This document shows positions 25,090 to 35,112 of a DNA stretch of 64,000 nucleotides, one piece after another. Below the pieces are notes generated by a model that made no database searches, was not told the origin of the DNA, and saw only the letters and a list, made by a program, of their open reading frames with translations. Within the stretch, counting starts at the first letter, position 1. The number at the start of each line of letters is the position of its first letter. The position numbers and the translations under genes were made by a program. The DNA is from JANQPC01 sp039208375 (GTDB taxonomy: Bacteria; Pseudomonadota; Alphaproteobacteria; Rhodobacterales; Rhodobacteraceae): NCBI GenBank assembly GCA_039208375.1, contig JBCCRC010000012.1, positions 1 through 64,000 of the forward strand, written 5' to 3'.

Positions 25090-25979
25090 GCAGCAATCCG
25101 TTCAGCCATGAATTCGATGAAGAGCCGCGCTTTAGGGTCTTGCAACCGTCGGTGCGCGTAGAGAAACCCCAGCTGTACGGGGAGGGGGGGCGTGGCCTCG
25201 GCCACGGGTGCAAGGCGGCCGTCTTCAAGGTAGGGGGCCACTTCGAAGACAGGTTTCAAAACAATTCCATGGCCAGCGAGCGCCCATTCCGTAAGCACGT
25301 CGCCATCGTCGGATTCAAAGGGGCCCGTCACGTCGAACTGCTTCGGGCCGCCCGGTGTTTGCAGTGTCCAACGAAACTCGGGCGCGCCGGGAAAGCGCAG
25401 GTTGAGGCAGGCGTGCCCATCGGCCAACAGCGCGGCCCCGTCTGGCGGAGCGCCGCGCCGCGCGATGTAAGCGGGTGCCGCGCATAGCAGACGCGGGCAG
25501 TCGGCGATTTTCTTAAGCTTCAGGGTGGAATCCTTCGGCATTCCCAAAAAAAGCGCGATATCAAGCCCCTCTGCCGTGAGATCAATCGTTCTGTCGGAGA
25601 GCCGCAGGCGTACATCGATCTCAGGATAGGCCTCCTTAAACTCCGGCACCGCGGGGGCGATGAACCGTCGGCCCACACCGAGCGGGGCTGCTACGAAGAG
25701 TGCGCCGCGAGGCGTGCCGGTGATCTGCGTCACTGCGCCTTCTGCTGCATCGAGCGCTTCGATCACCTTCAGAGCGCCTTCGTAGAACAGTCGGCCCTGT
25801 TCTGTCGGCCGCAGACGACGCGTTGTGCGCTGAAAAAGCCGAACGCCGAGATGCGTTTCAAGCTGCGCGATGCGGGACGAGGCGACGGCTGCCGAAATTC
25901 GCTGATCCCGCGCCGCGGCCGACATCGAGCCCAGATCGTAAACGCGGGTAAAGGTGCGGATATTGTCGAGGTAGGACAT
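25074..25979 (-). CDS. LysR-family transcriptional regulator
   Basis: The 301-residue protein has an N-terminal LysR winged helix (FTRVYDLGSMSAAARDQRIS, then RIAQLETHLGVRLFQRTTRR, about 9-62) and a periplasmic-binding-like effector domain with RGALFVAAPLGVGRRF, LRLSDRTIDLTAEGLDIALF and DGDVLTEWALAGHGIVLKP. It belongs to the AaeR/DmlR-like branch. It lies convergent with hiuH and divergent from puuD, with 136 nt between its start and that of puuD. Control of purine genes is therefore plausible but unproven. The effector is unknown. Confidence 0.9.
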   Translation of the reverse strand: MSYLDNIRTFTRVYDLGSMSAAARDQRISAAVASSRIAQLETHLGVRLFQRTTRRLRPTEQGRLFYEGALKVIEALDAAEGAVTQITGTPRGALFVAAPLGVGRRFIAPAVPEFKEAYPEIDVRLRLSDRTIDLTAEGLDIALFLGMPKDSTLKLKKIADCPRLLCAAPAYIARRGAPPDGAALLADGHACLNLRFPGAPEFRWTLQTPGGPKQFDVTGPFESDDGDVLTEWALAGHGIVLKPVFEVAPYLEDGRLAPVAEATPPLPVQLGFLYAHRRLQDPKARLFIEFMAERIAAQLPR

Positions 25980-26115
25980 TTTTGCTTAGAAAACCGGCAG
26001 CGTAGATTATCAGGGCAGGTTTGAAACTGCTCGGAAGATTTCTCGAATACCGAAGAAAATCAACGCGGGCTACTGTTTCGTGAGAACCCTGGCCAGTGGA
26101 GGGCGGCAGCGCCTT

Positions 26116-27345
26116 ATGTTCGAGCTTGCGATTATCTGGGATTGGATCTCTTTCGCCGTCCGTTGGCTGCATGTCATCACCGCGATCGCCTGGATCGGAT
26201 CGTCGTTCTACTTCATCGCGCTTGACCTTGGGCTGAACCGTTCGATCCCCGGACCTGCCGATGGTGAAGAATGGCAGGTACATGGCGGGGGGTTCTATCA
26301 TATTCAGAAGTACCTCGTGGCCCCGGCAGCGATGCCCGAGCATCTCACGTGGTTCAAGTGGGAAAGCTATGCCACGTGGCTCTCCGGCGCAGCGCTTCTC
26401 GCCGTCGTGTATTGGGTGGGTGCAGAGCTTTACCTCATTGATCCGGAGAAGGCGGATCTGCGCATCTGGCAGGCGGTGCTGATCTCTGCAGGGTCGCTGG
26501 CCGTGGGCTGGTTGATTTACGATGCGCTCTGCAAATCCCCGCTGGGAAACCGGCCCACGGTTTTGATGGTGCTTCTTTTTGCGATGCTCGTTGCGATGTC
26601 GTGGGGCTACAATCAGGTGTTCACTGGCCGTGCGGCGCTGCTTCATCTTGGGGCGTTTACGGCGACGATCATGTCGGCGAATGTTTTCCTGATCATCATC
26701 CCAAATCAGCGTATCGTGGTGGCCGATCTCAAGGCGGGGCGTCAGCCAGATGCCAAATACGGCAAGATCGCCAAGTTGCGCTCGACGCACAACAACTACC
26801 TGACCCTGCCCGTGATCTTTCTGATGCTCTCAAACCACTACCCGCTGGCCTTCGCGACGGAGTGGAACTGGCTTATTGCGGCCTTGGTGTTTCTGATGGG
26901 CGTCACCATCCGGCATTACTTCAATTCGATGCATGCGCGGCAGGGCCACCCGCATTGGACTTGGGCGGTCACCACAGTCATCTTCATCGCGATCATGGGG
27001 CTGTCTACCGCCCCGATGTTCCGGTCGGTTGAGGAGGCGGAGGCGCGCGTGCTCACGCCGCGCGAGGCCGCATTCGTTGAGGTGGCGGAGTTTGAGGAAG
27101 CCTACAATATCGTGCTGGGCCGCTGCTCCATGTGCCATGCGCGGGAGCCGGCTTGGGATGGGATCCGTTGGGCGCCGAAGGGCGTGTGGCTTGAAACGGA
27201 AGGCGACGTGGCGCGACACGCGCGGGAGGTGATCCTTCAGTCGGGCGTCAGCCACGCGATGCCGCCGGCAAATATTACCTGGATGGAACCTGAAGAGCGG
27301 GAGGCGCTCGTCCGGTGGTATCGCGCGGCGATCGGCGACAGCTAG
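26116..27345 (+). CDS. puuD: Membrane urate oxidase with cytochrome c domain
   Basis: From ATG 26116 the product is 409 residues. About eight transmembrane helices (FAVRWLHVITAIAWIGSSFY onward, with FYHIQKYLVAP and STHNNYLTLPVIFLMLSNHY) form the urate hydroxylase PuuD domain. A C-terminal cytochrome c-like domain from about 325 contains the haem-binding RCSMCHAREP and a distal Met in SHAMPPANI. PuuD oxidises urate to 5-hydroxyisourate and passes electrons through haem c to the respiratory chain, unlike soluble uricase. GGAGGGCGG lies 10 to 12 nt before this start; an upstream in-frame start at 26080 is less likely. It supplies the HiuH substrate. Confidence 0.93.
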   Translation: MFELAIIWDWISFAVRWLHVITAIAWIGSSFYFIALDLGLNRSIPGPADGEEWQVHGGGFYHIQKYLVAPAAMPEHLTWFKWESYATWLSGAALLAVVYWVGAELYLIDPEKADLRIWQAVLISAGSLAVGWLIYDALCKSPLGNRPTVLMVLLFAMLVAMSWGYNQVFTGRAALLHLGAFTATIMSANVFLIIIPNQRIVVADLKAGRQPDAKYGKIAKLRSTHNNYLTLPVIFLMLSNHYPLAFATEWNWLIAALVFLMGVTIRHYFNSMHARQGHPHWTWAVTTVIFIAIMGLSTAPMFRSVEEAEARVLTPREAAFVEVAEFEEAYNIVLGRCSMCHAREPAWDGIRWAPKGVWLETEGDVARHAREVILQSGVSHAMPPANITWMEPEEREALVRWYRAAIGDS

Positions 27346-27465
27346 GTGTGCCCTTGAGGGCGTTGCTGCGCCGGTCACGCGACGGGTCCGGTAGCGTAAG
27401 TGGAGCCATGCGCCGCGGCCCGCGGCCGAAGCGGGTTTGATCGCCGAGGTGCGAAAAGCCCAGCG

Positions 27466-30057
27466 TCAAAAATCCTCCCAATCGCTTTCGTCGAATTCCG
27501 CAGCGCCATCATCCGTGCCGGTTGCCGAGAACGTACGCGCGGATTTGGCATCATCATCATGCACTGCGGCGGAAGCCTCTGTTCCGGCCTCGGAGGGCCG
27601 AGTGAGGTATGCTTGAGGGCGCGCAGCACTTTGGAGGGCGGGGGGCGAAGCGACCGGTTGTGATCCGGCGGCCGGCGCGGTTCCGACGCGAAAGCGCGCA
27701 ACAGCCGCGCCAAGCTCTGCCGCAGCACTGTTTAACGCCTGGCTGGCCGCGGTTGTTTCTTCAAACATCGCTGCGTTTTGCTGGGTAACCTGATCAAGCT
27801 GGCTCATGGCCGTGTTCACCTCGGCCAACCCCGCAGACTGCTCTTGCGCCGACACCGCAATGCTCGAGACGTGTTCGGAGATACCGCTCACTGAATCGAC
27901 AATGCTGCGCAGAGCATCGCCTGCGTTTCCGACGAGGGTAACGCCCCGCTCCACATGTTCGCCGGACGTTGAGATAAGTGCATTGATCTCCCGCGCCGCA
28001 TCCGATGAGCGTTGCGCAAGCGCCCTCACTTCCGAGGCCACGACGGCAAAGCCCCGGCCCGCATCGCCCGCCCGCGCGGCCTCGACCCCGGCATTGAGCG
28101 CAAGAAGATTGGTTTGAAACGCAATATCGTCGATGACGCTGATGATGCTGGAGATCTTGTTTGAACTGTCTGCGATCTCGCCCATGGCTGACACTGCGTC
28201 TTGCACAACCCCACCCGAGGCTTCGGCATTTGCCCGCGCCTCATTCACAACTTCATTGGCCTGACGCGCGCCATCGGCGGCATTGCTCACCGATGCGGTG
28301 ATTTCTGCGATTGCCGCGGCCGTTTGTTCCAGGGTGGCCGCCTGATGCTCCGTGCGCCGTGACAGATCGCCCGCCGCGCTTGAGATTTCGGCAACTTCGC
28401 CCTTGATGAGCCCTGCGCGCTCGGTCACGGACGCGATCGCCGTGTCGAGACCGGCGATTGCACTGTTGAAATCGGTGCGAAGTTGATCATGCTCGTCCGC
28501 GAAGGGGCTTTCGATGCGAAGTGTCAGATCGCCATCCGAAAGGCCTGCGAGCGCGTTTCTCAGTGCCTGGATCATCTGGTCCTGCGCATACATTAGGGCC
28601 TCGCGTTCCGCCTCGGCCCGGCCAACAGCGTCTCGCACCGCGGTGACATTGTCGCCGATAACGACAAAGCGCATAAGGGCACCTTCGCGATTTCGCACCG
28701 GGCAGACACCGCCGTGAAGCCAACTGATATTGCCATCCGTCCGATGCACGGCGAAATCCCCGAAAAGAGGTTCTTCTAGGCTGAGGGAAAGTGCGCCGTT
28801 CTCGGGCCGAAGGGCGTCGGCCAAGGTCAGAGCGCTGTCAGCGCCAGCCATCTCTCGATACGCGGCATTGCCCCTTAGAAATGCGCCATCTGGCGCGAAT
28901 TCGGCCTTCACTTGGTGGGCATCCAAAGTGTCGAGAACTGCGCGATCCAACCGTGCATTTGTGACGTCTGACCATTCCACCACACCTCCAAACATAGCGC
29001 CGTTGGCATCGCGCACAGCATTCGCGTGAACCTCGAAGTGCTGCCCATCTAATACGAGATCGCGTGTCGCAGGCAGGGCGGACTCGTCCCCAAAAAGCGC
29101 CGTGACGGCACCAAAGGCCGGGTTGAGGTCTCGCAAAGGCACCCCTTCAAGGCCCGCATCCGGCGGCAGGCCGGGAAAAACGGCGCCATAACGTTCTGCC
29201 ATATTAAGGAAAGCCGGGTTGGCATGGGTGATCCGCCCCTCTGGATCAATCAGGACGAGGCTTGCCGAACTGCCCTCAAATCCGGCCCCGCGAAACATCG
29301 CGTCGCGGGTGGCCGCAGCGGCATCGCGCAGTTCGTTCCGAAACTCACCCAGTGCCTTGGCGATCCCGCCAATTTCGTCGCTTCGCCCCACGGCCGGGAT
29401 CGGAACTGTGTAGTCGCCTCCCGCGACGCCGCGCATGGCGGCCTGCACCCCCGCCAATGGCTTTGAGACCATTGCGCGCAGCGCAAGGCCGCAGAGGGTG
29501 AACGCGACAAGGCTCATCAAGACGCCTTTGAAGATCTTTTCCGCACGGGCGTCGGCGATCTCTGAGAGCGCCGCCCCATAGTCCCACTCTATTGCCAGGG
29601 CGCCGATCACCGTAGTGCCATCGCGGTCAAACACGGGTTCGGCGGAGATCACGAGATCGCGATCAAATGTCGCCAAGCCGGTCGCCAAAGCCTCTGCCGC
29701 TGAATCCTGAGCGGCCGTGCCTAGCACAGGGCCGAATGAGGCCAGAACATCGTTCTCGAGATTGAGGATCAGAGCTGCGGAAACGGTGCCATCGAGATCA
29801 GACATCACCGTGTCGAGCAGCGAATCCAGGTCGTCCCGCTTGCTAAATTTCACTGGGCCGGACGCACGCTGCGCGACGAATGCGGTTGATTGCTCGGCGA
29901 GTTTGGCAAGCCCGTCGCGTGCCGTATTGGTGGCCAAAACGCTTGATTGATAGAGCAACATGGCGCTTACGGCGATTACCGTCAGCGCCATCATGGCGAT
30001 GACCTTAAAGAAAACCGATCCGAAGACCCGCATCACCACGCGCTTGGCCATGGCCAC
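27466..30057 (-). CDS. Methyl-accepting chemotaxis protein with PAS domains
   Basis: The 863-residue chemoreceptor has a transmembrane helix at about 17-36, a periplasmic domain to about 178, a second helix (IFKGVLMSLVAFTLCGLALR) and HAMP at about 200-250. Two PAS-like regions follow at about 258-370 and 375-490 (SASLVLIDPEGRITHANPAF; EFAPDGAFLRGNAAYREMAG). Next come a second HAMP-like segment and a signalling hairpin with AFQTNLLALNAGVEAARAGD and GRGFAVVASEVRALAQRS. It ends in the pentapeptide DWEDF, the W-x-x-F type tether for CheR/CheB. The ligand is unknown. It lies 30 nt downstream of a secreted PDC sensor gene on the same strand. Confidence 0.93.
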   Translation of the reverse strand: MAMAKRVVMRVFGSVFFKVIAMMALTVIAVSAMLLYQSSVLATNTARDGLAKLAEQSTAFVAQRASGPVKFSKRDDLDSLLDTVMSDLDGTVSAALILNLENDVLASFGPVLGTAAQDSAAEALATGLATFDRDLVISAEPVFDRDGTTVIGALAIEWDYGAALSEIADARAEKIFKGVLMSLVAFTLCGLALRAMVSKPLAGVQAAMRGVAGGDYTVPIPAVGRSDEIGGIAKALGEFRNELRDAAAATRDAMFRGAGFEGSSASLVLIDPEGRITHANPAFLNMAERYGAVFPGLPPDAGLEGVPLRDLNPAFGAVTALFGDESALPATRDLVLDGQHFEVHANAVRDANGAMFGGVVEWSDVTNARLDRAVLDTLDAHQVKAEFAPDGAFLRGNAAYREMAGADSALTLADALRPENGALSLSLEEPLFGDFAVHRTDGNISWLHGGVCPVRNREGALMRFVVIGDNVTAVRDAVGRAEAEREALMYAQDQMIQALRNALAGLSDGDLTLRIESPFADEHDQLRTDFNSAIAGLDTAIASVTERAGLIKGEVAEISSAAGDLSRRTEHQAATLEQTAAAIAEITASVSNAADGARQANEVVNEARANAEASGGVVQDAVSAMGEIADSSNKISSIISVIDDIAFQTNLLALNAGVEAARAGDAGRGFAVVASEVRALAQRSSDAAREINALISTSGEHVERGVTLVGNAGDALRSIVDSVSGISEHVSSIAVSAQEQSAGLAEVNTAMSQLDQVTQQNAAMFEETTAASQALNSAAAELGAAVARFRVGTAPAAGSQPVASPPALQSAARPQAYLTRPSEAGTEASAAVHDDDAKSARTFSATGTDDGAAEFDESDWEDF

Positions 30058-30087
30058 ATCCTTTCAGAGAGCTGGTGTAAAGGGGCC

Positions 30088-30672
30088 CTAGAAGAGAGCC
30101 TCGGCATCGACGCCCACCGTCATTGCGCCGACAACTTCGTTCGAAGCCGGATCGACGATAGAGAGCGAAATCTGGCCCTGATAACTTTGGCTCGATTCAT
30201 CGAACTCGATCTCGCTGAAGTGCACCGCTCCAGCGCCGTTAGGGTATGTTTCGGAATGCTTGGCTTCGTCACCTTGCCAGTAATCCGAGGTCACGCCGCT
30301 TGTGGCCACATTGAGCCCTCGCGCATCCATGATGAACACTTCTGTGATCGTTCCGCCGGCATCGGCCACGACCCCGCGCAGGAAATCTGATGCCGCATTG
30401 TTGAGAACCGGGTCGATCGTCGGGCGCTCAGACAGGCCGATTTCGCTACGCCACGCAGAATCGAGTGCGTCGATATCGGCTTGGGTCAGCCCCGCAGTTT
30501 CAGCGTTTTGTGACCGGATTGCTTCGACCAGCACATCATGGTTCGCAAAGCTGTTGATAGTGCTTTCAAGATAACTCTCCATCGCGGCCGTGAAATCTTC
30601 CGCGCCTGCCATGCTGGGGGCGTAAAAGAGACCGAGGGCCGGAAGAAGGACGGCGGCGCGGCTTGAAAACAT
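30088..30672 (-). CDS. Stand-alone periplasmic PDC/Cache-type sensor protein
   Basis: From ATG 30672 (AGGAG upstream) the 194-residue product has a signal peptide (MFSSRAAVLLPALGLFYAPS, cleavage near MAGA-ED). It then forms a single PDC/Cache-like fold: a long N-terminal helix (FTAAMESYLESTINSFANHD), VFIMDARGLNVATSGVTSDY, WQGDEAKHSETY and SLSIVDPASNEVVGAMTVG. In chemoreceptors this fold is the ligand-binding domain, but here it carries no transducer. It is the first gene of a probable two-gene operon with the chemoreceptor 30 nt downstream, suggesting a soluble co-receptor. An extension to 30720 lacks a ribosome binding site. Confidence 0.75.
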   Translation of the reverse strand: MFSSRAAVLLPALGLFYAPSMAGAEDFTAAMESYLESTINSFANHDVLVEAIRSQNAETAGLTQADIDALDSAWRSEIGLSERPTIDPVLNNAASDFLRGVVADAGGTITEVFIMDARGLNVATSGVTSDYWQGDEAKHSETYPNGAGAVHFSEIEFDESSQSYQGQISLSIVDPASNEVVGAMTVGVDAEALF

Positions 30673-30746
30673 TCGAAATCTCCTGGGTGGCGTCGGGCCG
30701 CACTGCGCGGCGAGGCGCACCCTAGGAGTGGGGCCTTTCGGTGCCG

Positions 30747-31417
30747 TTAATTCCGTCCCGCTGCCGGTTCAACCGAAAATGCACCGTCAATCAGCGCAGG
30801 GAGGCACGCAAAGTCAGCAAACCGCTTGAAATGCGGCAGGGCGTCGACGGAACCCGTTCGGTAGCCTTTGATATGAAGCAGGAAGGGCAGGCCAGCGCGC
30901 CACGCAGTCTCCGCATCCACTTCGCTGTCGCCCACGAATATGGCCCGCTGTGCGCCCAGTGTCCTGCGGGCCTCATCCAGCATCTGCGGGTCGGGTTTCT
31001 TCCGGGCCACGCTATCGCCCCCAAGAACAACGGGGAAGGCGTGATCCAGCCCGAGGTGGGCCAGAACCGAGCGGGCCGGCATCTCGGGCTTGTTGGTGCA
31101 TATCGCAAGGAGGTGGCCAGAAGCCTGCAAGACGTCGAGCGCCTCACGCACACCGTGGTAGGGTTGCGTCAAGCTCACCGCATCGTTGTACCCTTCGATA
31201 AATTCTGCCAAAAGCCGCGTTTCATTGGCCTTGGGCAACTCCCGCGCCGCACACATCTGTGCCACAAAGGCCGGTGCGCCGCGGCCTACGAAACTGCGCG
31301 CCTCGTCAATGCTCAGCGGTGCGGCGCCCTCGGCGTCGAGGATGCGGTTGGCAAGCGCGTGAATGTCAGGCGCGCTGTCGATCAAGGTGCCGTCGAGATC
31401 GAAAAGAACCGCCGACG

Positions 31418-31421
<4 letters not shown>
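30747..31421 (-). CDS. gph: HAD-family phosphoglycolate phosphatase-like hydrolase
   Basis: The product (224 residues from GTG 31421, 228 from ATG 31433) has the HAD motifs of the Gph branch: motif I VLFDLDGTLIDSAPDIH, motif II ICTNKPEMPA, motif III Lys in ARKKPDPQML and motif IV FVGDSEVDAETAWRAG. Gph hydrolyses 2-phosphoglycolate to glycolate, which can feed the glyoxylate pool used by the nearby bhc operon. The GTG overlaps the redoxin stop by 4 nt (GTGA) and has GGAAGG upstream, so I prefer it over the ATG. Other small phosphate esters are possible substrates. Confidence 0.85.
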
Positions 31422-31969
<548 letters not shown>

Positions 31970-32039
31970 GATAGGTATCCTTTCGCGCGATATGGGAGAG
32001 GATTGCAGGGAAACAGACCCTCCCCGCAAACGCAATCGC

Positions 32040-32813
32040 CTAGGCTGCGATTGCGCCCGGCTCCTTTGCCCCCGTCATGTAGGCCACAGCATCGGACATC
32101 GAATGCTCTTTGGGATTGATCACACAAAGGCGTCGGCCGAGCCGGTGCACATGGATGCGATCAGCCACCTCGAACACATGGGGCATGTTGTGGCTGATCA
32201 GGATGATCGGGATGCCGCGCGATTTCACGTCCTGGATCAGCTCCAGTACCTTGCGGCTTTCTTTTACGCCGAGCGCCGCGGTGGGCTCGTCGAGAATGAT
32301 CACCTTCGATCCAAACGCTGCGGCCCGGGCGACGGCCACGCCCTGCCGTTGTCCACCCGAAAGAGTTTCTACCGCCTGGTTGATGTTCTGGATCGTCATC
32401 AGGCCAAGTTCGCTAAGCTTCTCGCGCGCGAATTTCTCCATTGCGGGCTTGTCCAGCATCCTCAACCATCGGCCAAGCGGCCCCTTGCGCCGGATTTCGC
32501 GCCCCATGAACATATTGTCGGTGATCGACAGGGCCGGGGACATGGCAAGGGTCTGATACACCGTCTCAATGCCCGCCGCGCGCGCCTCGATGGGCGAGTT
32601 GAAGCGGTAGGGCTTGCCATCGAGGGACATCTCGCCCGCGTCCACTTGGATCGCACCGGAAAGCGATTTGATCATCACCGACTTGCCTGCACCGTTATCC
32701 CCGATTACCGCCAGAATCTCCCCCGGCATCAAATCGAAGTCGCAGGAATCAAGCGCGGTGACCTTGCCGAAGCGTTTGACAAGCCCGCGCGCCTTCAGAA
32801 CTGGCTCCGTCAT
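32040..32813 (-). CDS. frcA: Sugar ABC transporter ATP-binding protein (FrcA-type)
   Basis: From ATG 32813 the product is 257 residues with one ABC domain: Walker A GDNGAGKSV, Q-loop TVYQTLAM, signature LSGGQRQG, Walker B VIILDEPTAALG and switch His in ILISHNMPH. Single-domain ATPases of this kind belong to the CUT2 class FrcA proteins, in contrast to the double-domain RbsA/XylG type. The ATG overlaps the permease stop by 4 nt. Together with frcC and frcB it should import a monosaccharide, fructose by analogy with Sinorhizobium FrcBCA, though ribose or mannose are possible. Confidence 0.9.
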   Translation of the reverse strand: MTEPVLKARGLVKRFGKVTALDSCDFDLMPGEILAVIGDNGAGKSVMIKSLSGAIQVDAGEMSLDGKPYRFNSPIEARAAGIETVYQTLAMSPALSITDNMFMGREIRRKGPLGRWLRMLDKPAMEKFAREKLSELGLMTIQNINQAVETLSGGQRQGVAVARAAAFGSKVIILDEPTAALGVKESRKVLELIQDVKSRGIPIILISHNMPHVFEVADRIHVHRLGRRLCVINPKEHSMSDAVAYMTGAKEPGAIAA

Positions 32814-33883
32814 ACCGAAAGCCTCCTGATCCATTGGTCCACCGCGACAGCGGCGATAATGAGCAGGCCGATCAGCAGAAACGTCCATTGCGGGTCTGCG
32901 CCCTGAAGCCGGAGGCCCAGCGTAAACACCCCGACGATCAGTGCCCCGAACAGCGAGCCGAGGATCGAACCGCGCCCACCGAAAAGCGAGATGCCCCCAA
33001 TCACCACGGCGGTGATGCTTTCGATGTTGGCAAGCTGGCCGGAGGTGGGGGAGACCGAACCGATCCGCCCGATGAGCGCCCAGCCTGCAAAGGCACAGAT
33101 GAGGCCCGAGAGCATGTAGACGGACATCAGCGTGCGGTGGACGTTCACGCCCGAAAGCTCCGCCGCTTCGGGATCATCCCCCACGGCGTAAACGTGCCTT
33201 CCCCAAGCGGTGTATCGTAACGCATAGGCAAGGCCGAATATCAGTAAGAGCATGAACACCACGCCTACCGTAAAGACCGCGCCGCCAATTTCGAACTTTG
33301 TGCCGAACGCCTGCAGGAGCGGCGCATTCGCCTCAATATCCTGAGAACGGATCGTTTCATTTTTTGAGTAGAGGAAGTTCGCGGCAAGAACGATCTGCCA
33401 CATGCCCAGAGTAACGATGAAGGGTGGCAGCTTGACCCGGCTCACCAACCACCCGTTGATCGCCCCGATCAGCGTACCGCAGAGCAGGCCGCACACGATG
33501 GAGACTTCCACGGGCAGGCCATAGCGGAACGTGAACTGCCCCATCACCACCGATGACAGCACCATGATCGCGCCGACCGAAAGATCGATCCCTGCGGTAA
33601 GAATCACAAGGCTTTGCGCTGCCGCCACGATCCCGACGATTTGCACCTGTTGGAGGATCAGCGTCAACGCGAACGGTGAGAAAAAGCGCGAACCCTCCAA
33701 GATGCCAAAGATCAGGATCGCCGCAACCAGCACGATAAGCGGAACGAGCGACGGGTTTATGTGCAGCAGATGCTGGATATGGCCCACGATGCCGCGGCGG
33801 CGATCTTCAAACTCGGCCACTTGCTCGGGGCTGCCGGCTACGGCGCTTTCATAGTCATCACGGCTAGGATCGTTCGTTGACAT
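32810..33883 (-). CDS. frcC: Sugar ABC transporter permease (FrcC-type)
   Basis: The 357-residue product from ATG 33883 (GGGAGGACTGCCC upstream) is a CUT2/BPD_transp_2 permease. It has a charged N-terminal 50 residues, then about nine helices, with VAAAQSLVILTAGIDLSVGA, PPFIVTLGMWQIVLAANFLY, ARY-type YTAWGRHVYAVGDDPEAAEL and ESITAVVIGGISLFGGRGS, the family's cytoplasmic coupling signature. It follows frcB by 129 nt and is coupled to frcA by ATGA. It forms the homodimeric membrane channel of the importer. Confidence 0.92.
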   Translation of the reverse strand: MSTNDPSRDDYESAVAGSPEQVAEFEDRRRGIVGHIQHLLHINPSLVPLIVLVAAILIFGILEGSRFFSPFALTLILQQVQIVGIVAAAQSLVILTAGIDLSVGAIMVLSSVVMGQFTFRYGLPVEVSIVCGLLCGTLIGAINGWLVSRVKLPPFIVTLGMWQIVLAANFLYSKNETIRSQDIEANAPLLQAFGTKFEIGGAVFTVGVVFMLLLIFGLAYALRYTAWGRHVYAVGDDPEAAELSGVNVHRTLMSVYMLSGLICAFAGWALIGRIGSVSPTSGQLANIESITAVVIGGISLFGGRGSILGSLFGALIVGVFTLGLRLQGADPQWTFLLIGLLIIAAVAVDQWIRRLSV

Positions 33884-34012
33884 GGGCAGTCCTCCCCCTC
33901 CCCAAGGCGCTAGGATTTGCGCTTTCAAATGTGATGATGGCAGAACGCGGCGCGCCTGTCGCCCCGCGATATGAGGGGCGCCGCGGCGCCCCTCGGGATC
34001 TACGGCGCGGTC

Positions 34013-35032
34013 TTAGCCCCAGCAGAGATCCTTGCCCTCGGCAACGGAGATCGACTCAACGCCATCGACCGCCTCGTCGGTGACGAGCGCGACGCCGGTA
34101 TCGAAGAAATCCTTGCCAGGAGTCGGTTCGGGCTTCACGTTTTCGTCGGCCCATTTCTTGACGGCCTCAACACCGAGCGAGGCCATCAACAGCGGATATT
34201 GCTGCGATGTGGCGCCGATCACGCCCGCCTCCACATTGGCCACGCCCGGGCAGCCGCCATCGACAGAAACGATCAGCACATCATTCTCACGTCCGATTGC
34301 CCTCAGCGCCTCATAGGCCCCCGCGGCAGCAGGCTCGTTGATCGTGTGCACCACGTTGATGGTGGGGTCCTGGGCCAGCAGGTTCTCCATTGCGCGGCGC
34401 CCGCCTTCCTCGTTCCCGTCGGTCACGTCACTGCCCACGAGGCGCGGATCGTCTTCATCGCCGATCACATTGGGATCGGCGAGATCCACGCCGAAGCCTT
34501 CGAGGAAGCCCTGGTTGCGCAAGACATCCACGGTGGGCTGGCTGACATTGAGATCAAGCGTTGCGATCCGCGCATCGGCGGCGGCATCGCCCATCTTGGC
34601 GCGAGCCCACTGGCCGATCAGCTGGCCGGCAAGATAGTTGTCAGTCGCAAAGGTTGCGTCCGCCGCATCGATGGGCTCCAGCGGCGTATCGAGCGCAATC
34701 ACAAGGATCCCGGCATCACGCGCCTGCTGCACGGCAGGCACGATGGAGGATGTGTCCGACGCGGTGATCAGAATACCGCTGGCACCATCGAGGATGCAGG
34801 TTTCAATCGCTTGCACCTGGGTTTCGTGATCGCCGTCGATCTTGCCGGCGAATGCCTTCAGCGTCATCCCAAGTTCTTCAGCCTTGGCTTCGGCGCCTTC
34901 CTTCATTTTCACAAAGAAGGGGTTGGTATCGGTTTTCGTGATTAGGCAGACGGTTGCGCCGTGGCCGGCCGCCATCGCCGACCCTGCCATGGCAAGGCTC
35001 GCAAACGCGGATCCGAGAAGCAGTTTTTTCAT
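34013..35032 (-). CDS. frcB: Sugar ABC transporter substrate-binding protein (FrcB-type)
   Basis: From ATG 35032 the 339-residue product starts with a signal peptide (MKKLLLGSAFASLAMAGSAM, cleavage at AMA-AGHG). It has the periplasmic binding fold of cluster B sugar receptors: VCLITKTDTNPFFVKMKEGA, ASGILITASDTSSIVPAVQQ, VIALDTPLEPIDAADATFAT, NYLAGQLIGQWAR and HTINEPAAAGAYEALRAIG. The PIDAADATFATDN segment resembles fructose-binding FrcB. It is the first and probably most expressed gene of the operon, with its promoter in the region shared with the divergent ROK regulator. Confidence 0.92.
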   Translation of the reverse strand: MKKLLLGSAFASLAMAGSAMAAGHGATVCLITKTDTNPFFVKMKEGAEAKAEELGMTLKAFAGKIDGDHETQVQAIETCILDGASGILITASDTSSIVPAVQQARDAGILVIALDTPLEPIDAADATFATDNYLAGQLIGQWARAKMGDAAADARIATLDLNVSQPTVDVLRNQGFLEGFGVDLADPNVIGDEDDPRLVGSDVTDGNEEGGRRAMENLLAQDPTINVVHTINEPAAAGAYEALRAIGRENDVLIVSVDGGCPGVANVEAGVIGATSQQYPLLMASLGVEAVKKWADENVKPEPTPGKDFFDTGVALVTDEAVDGVESISVAEGKDLCWG

Positions 35033-35112
35033 GGTGTCCTCCCTAAGAAACTGTGTCGCCGGGCTTCTGCCAGCGTGGAGTGAGCCTACGCGATTCACAT
35101 TCTAGGTCAATA

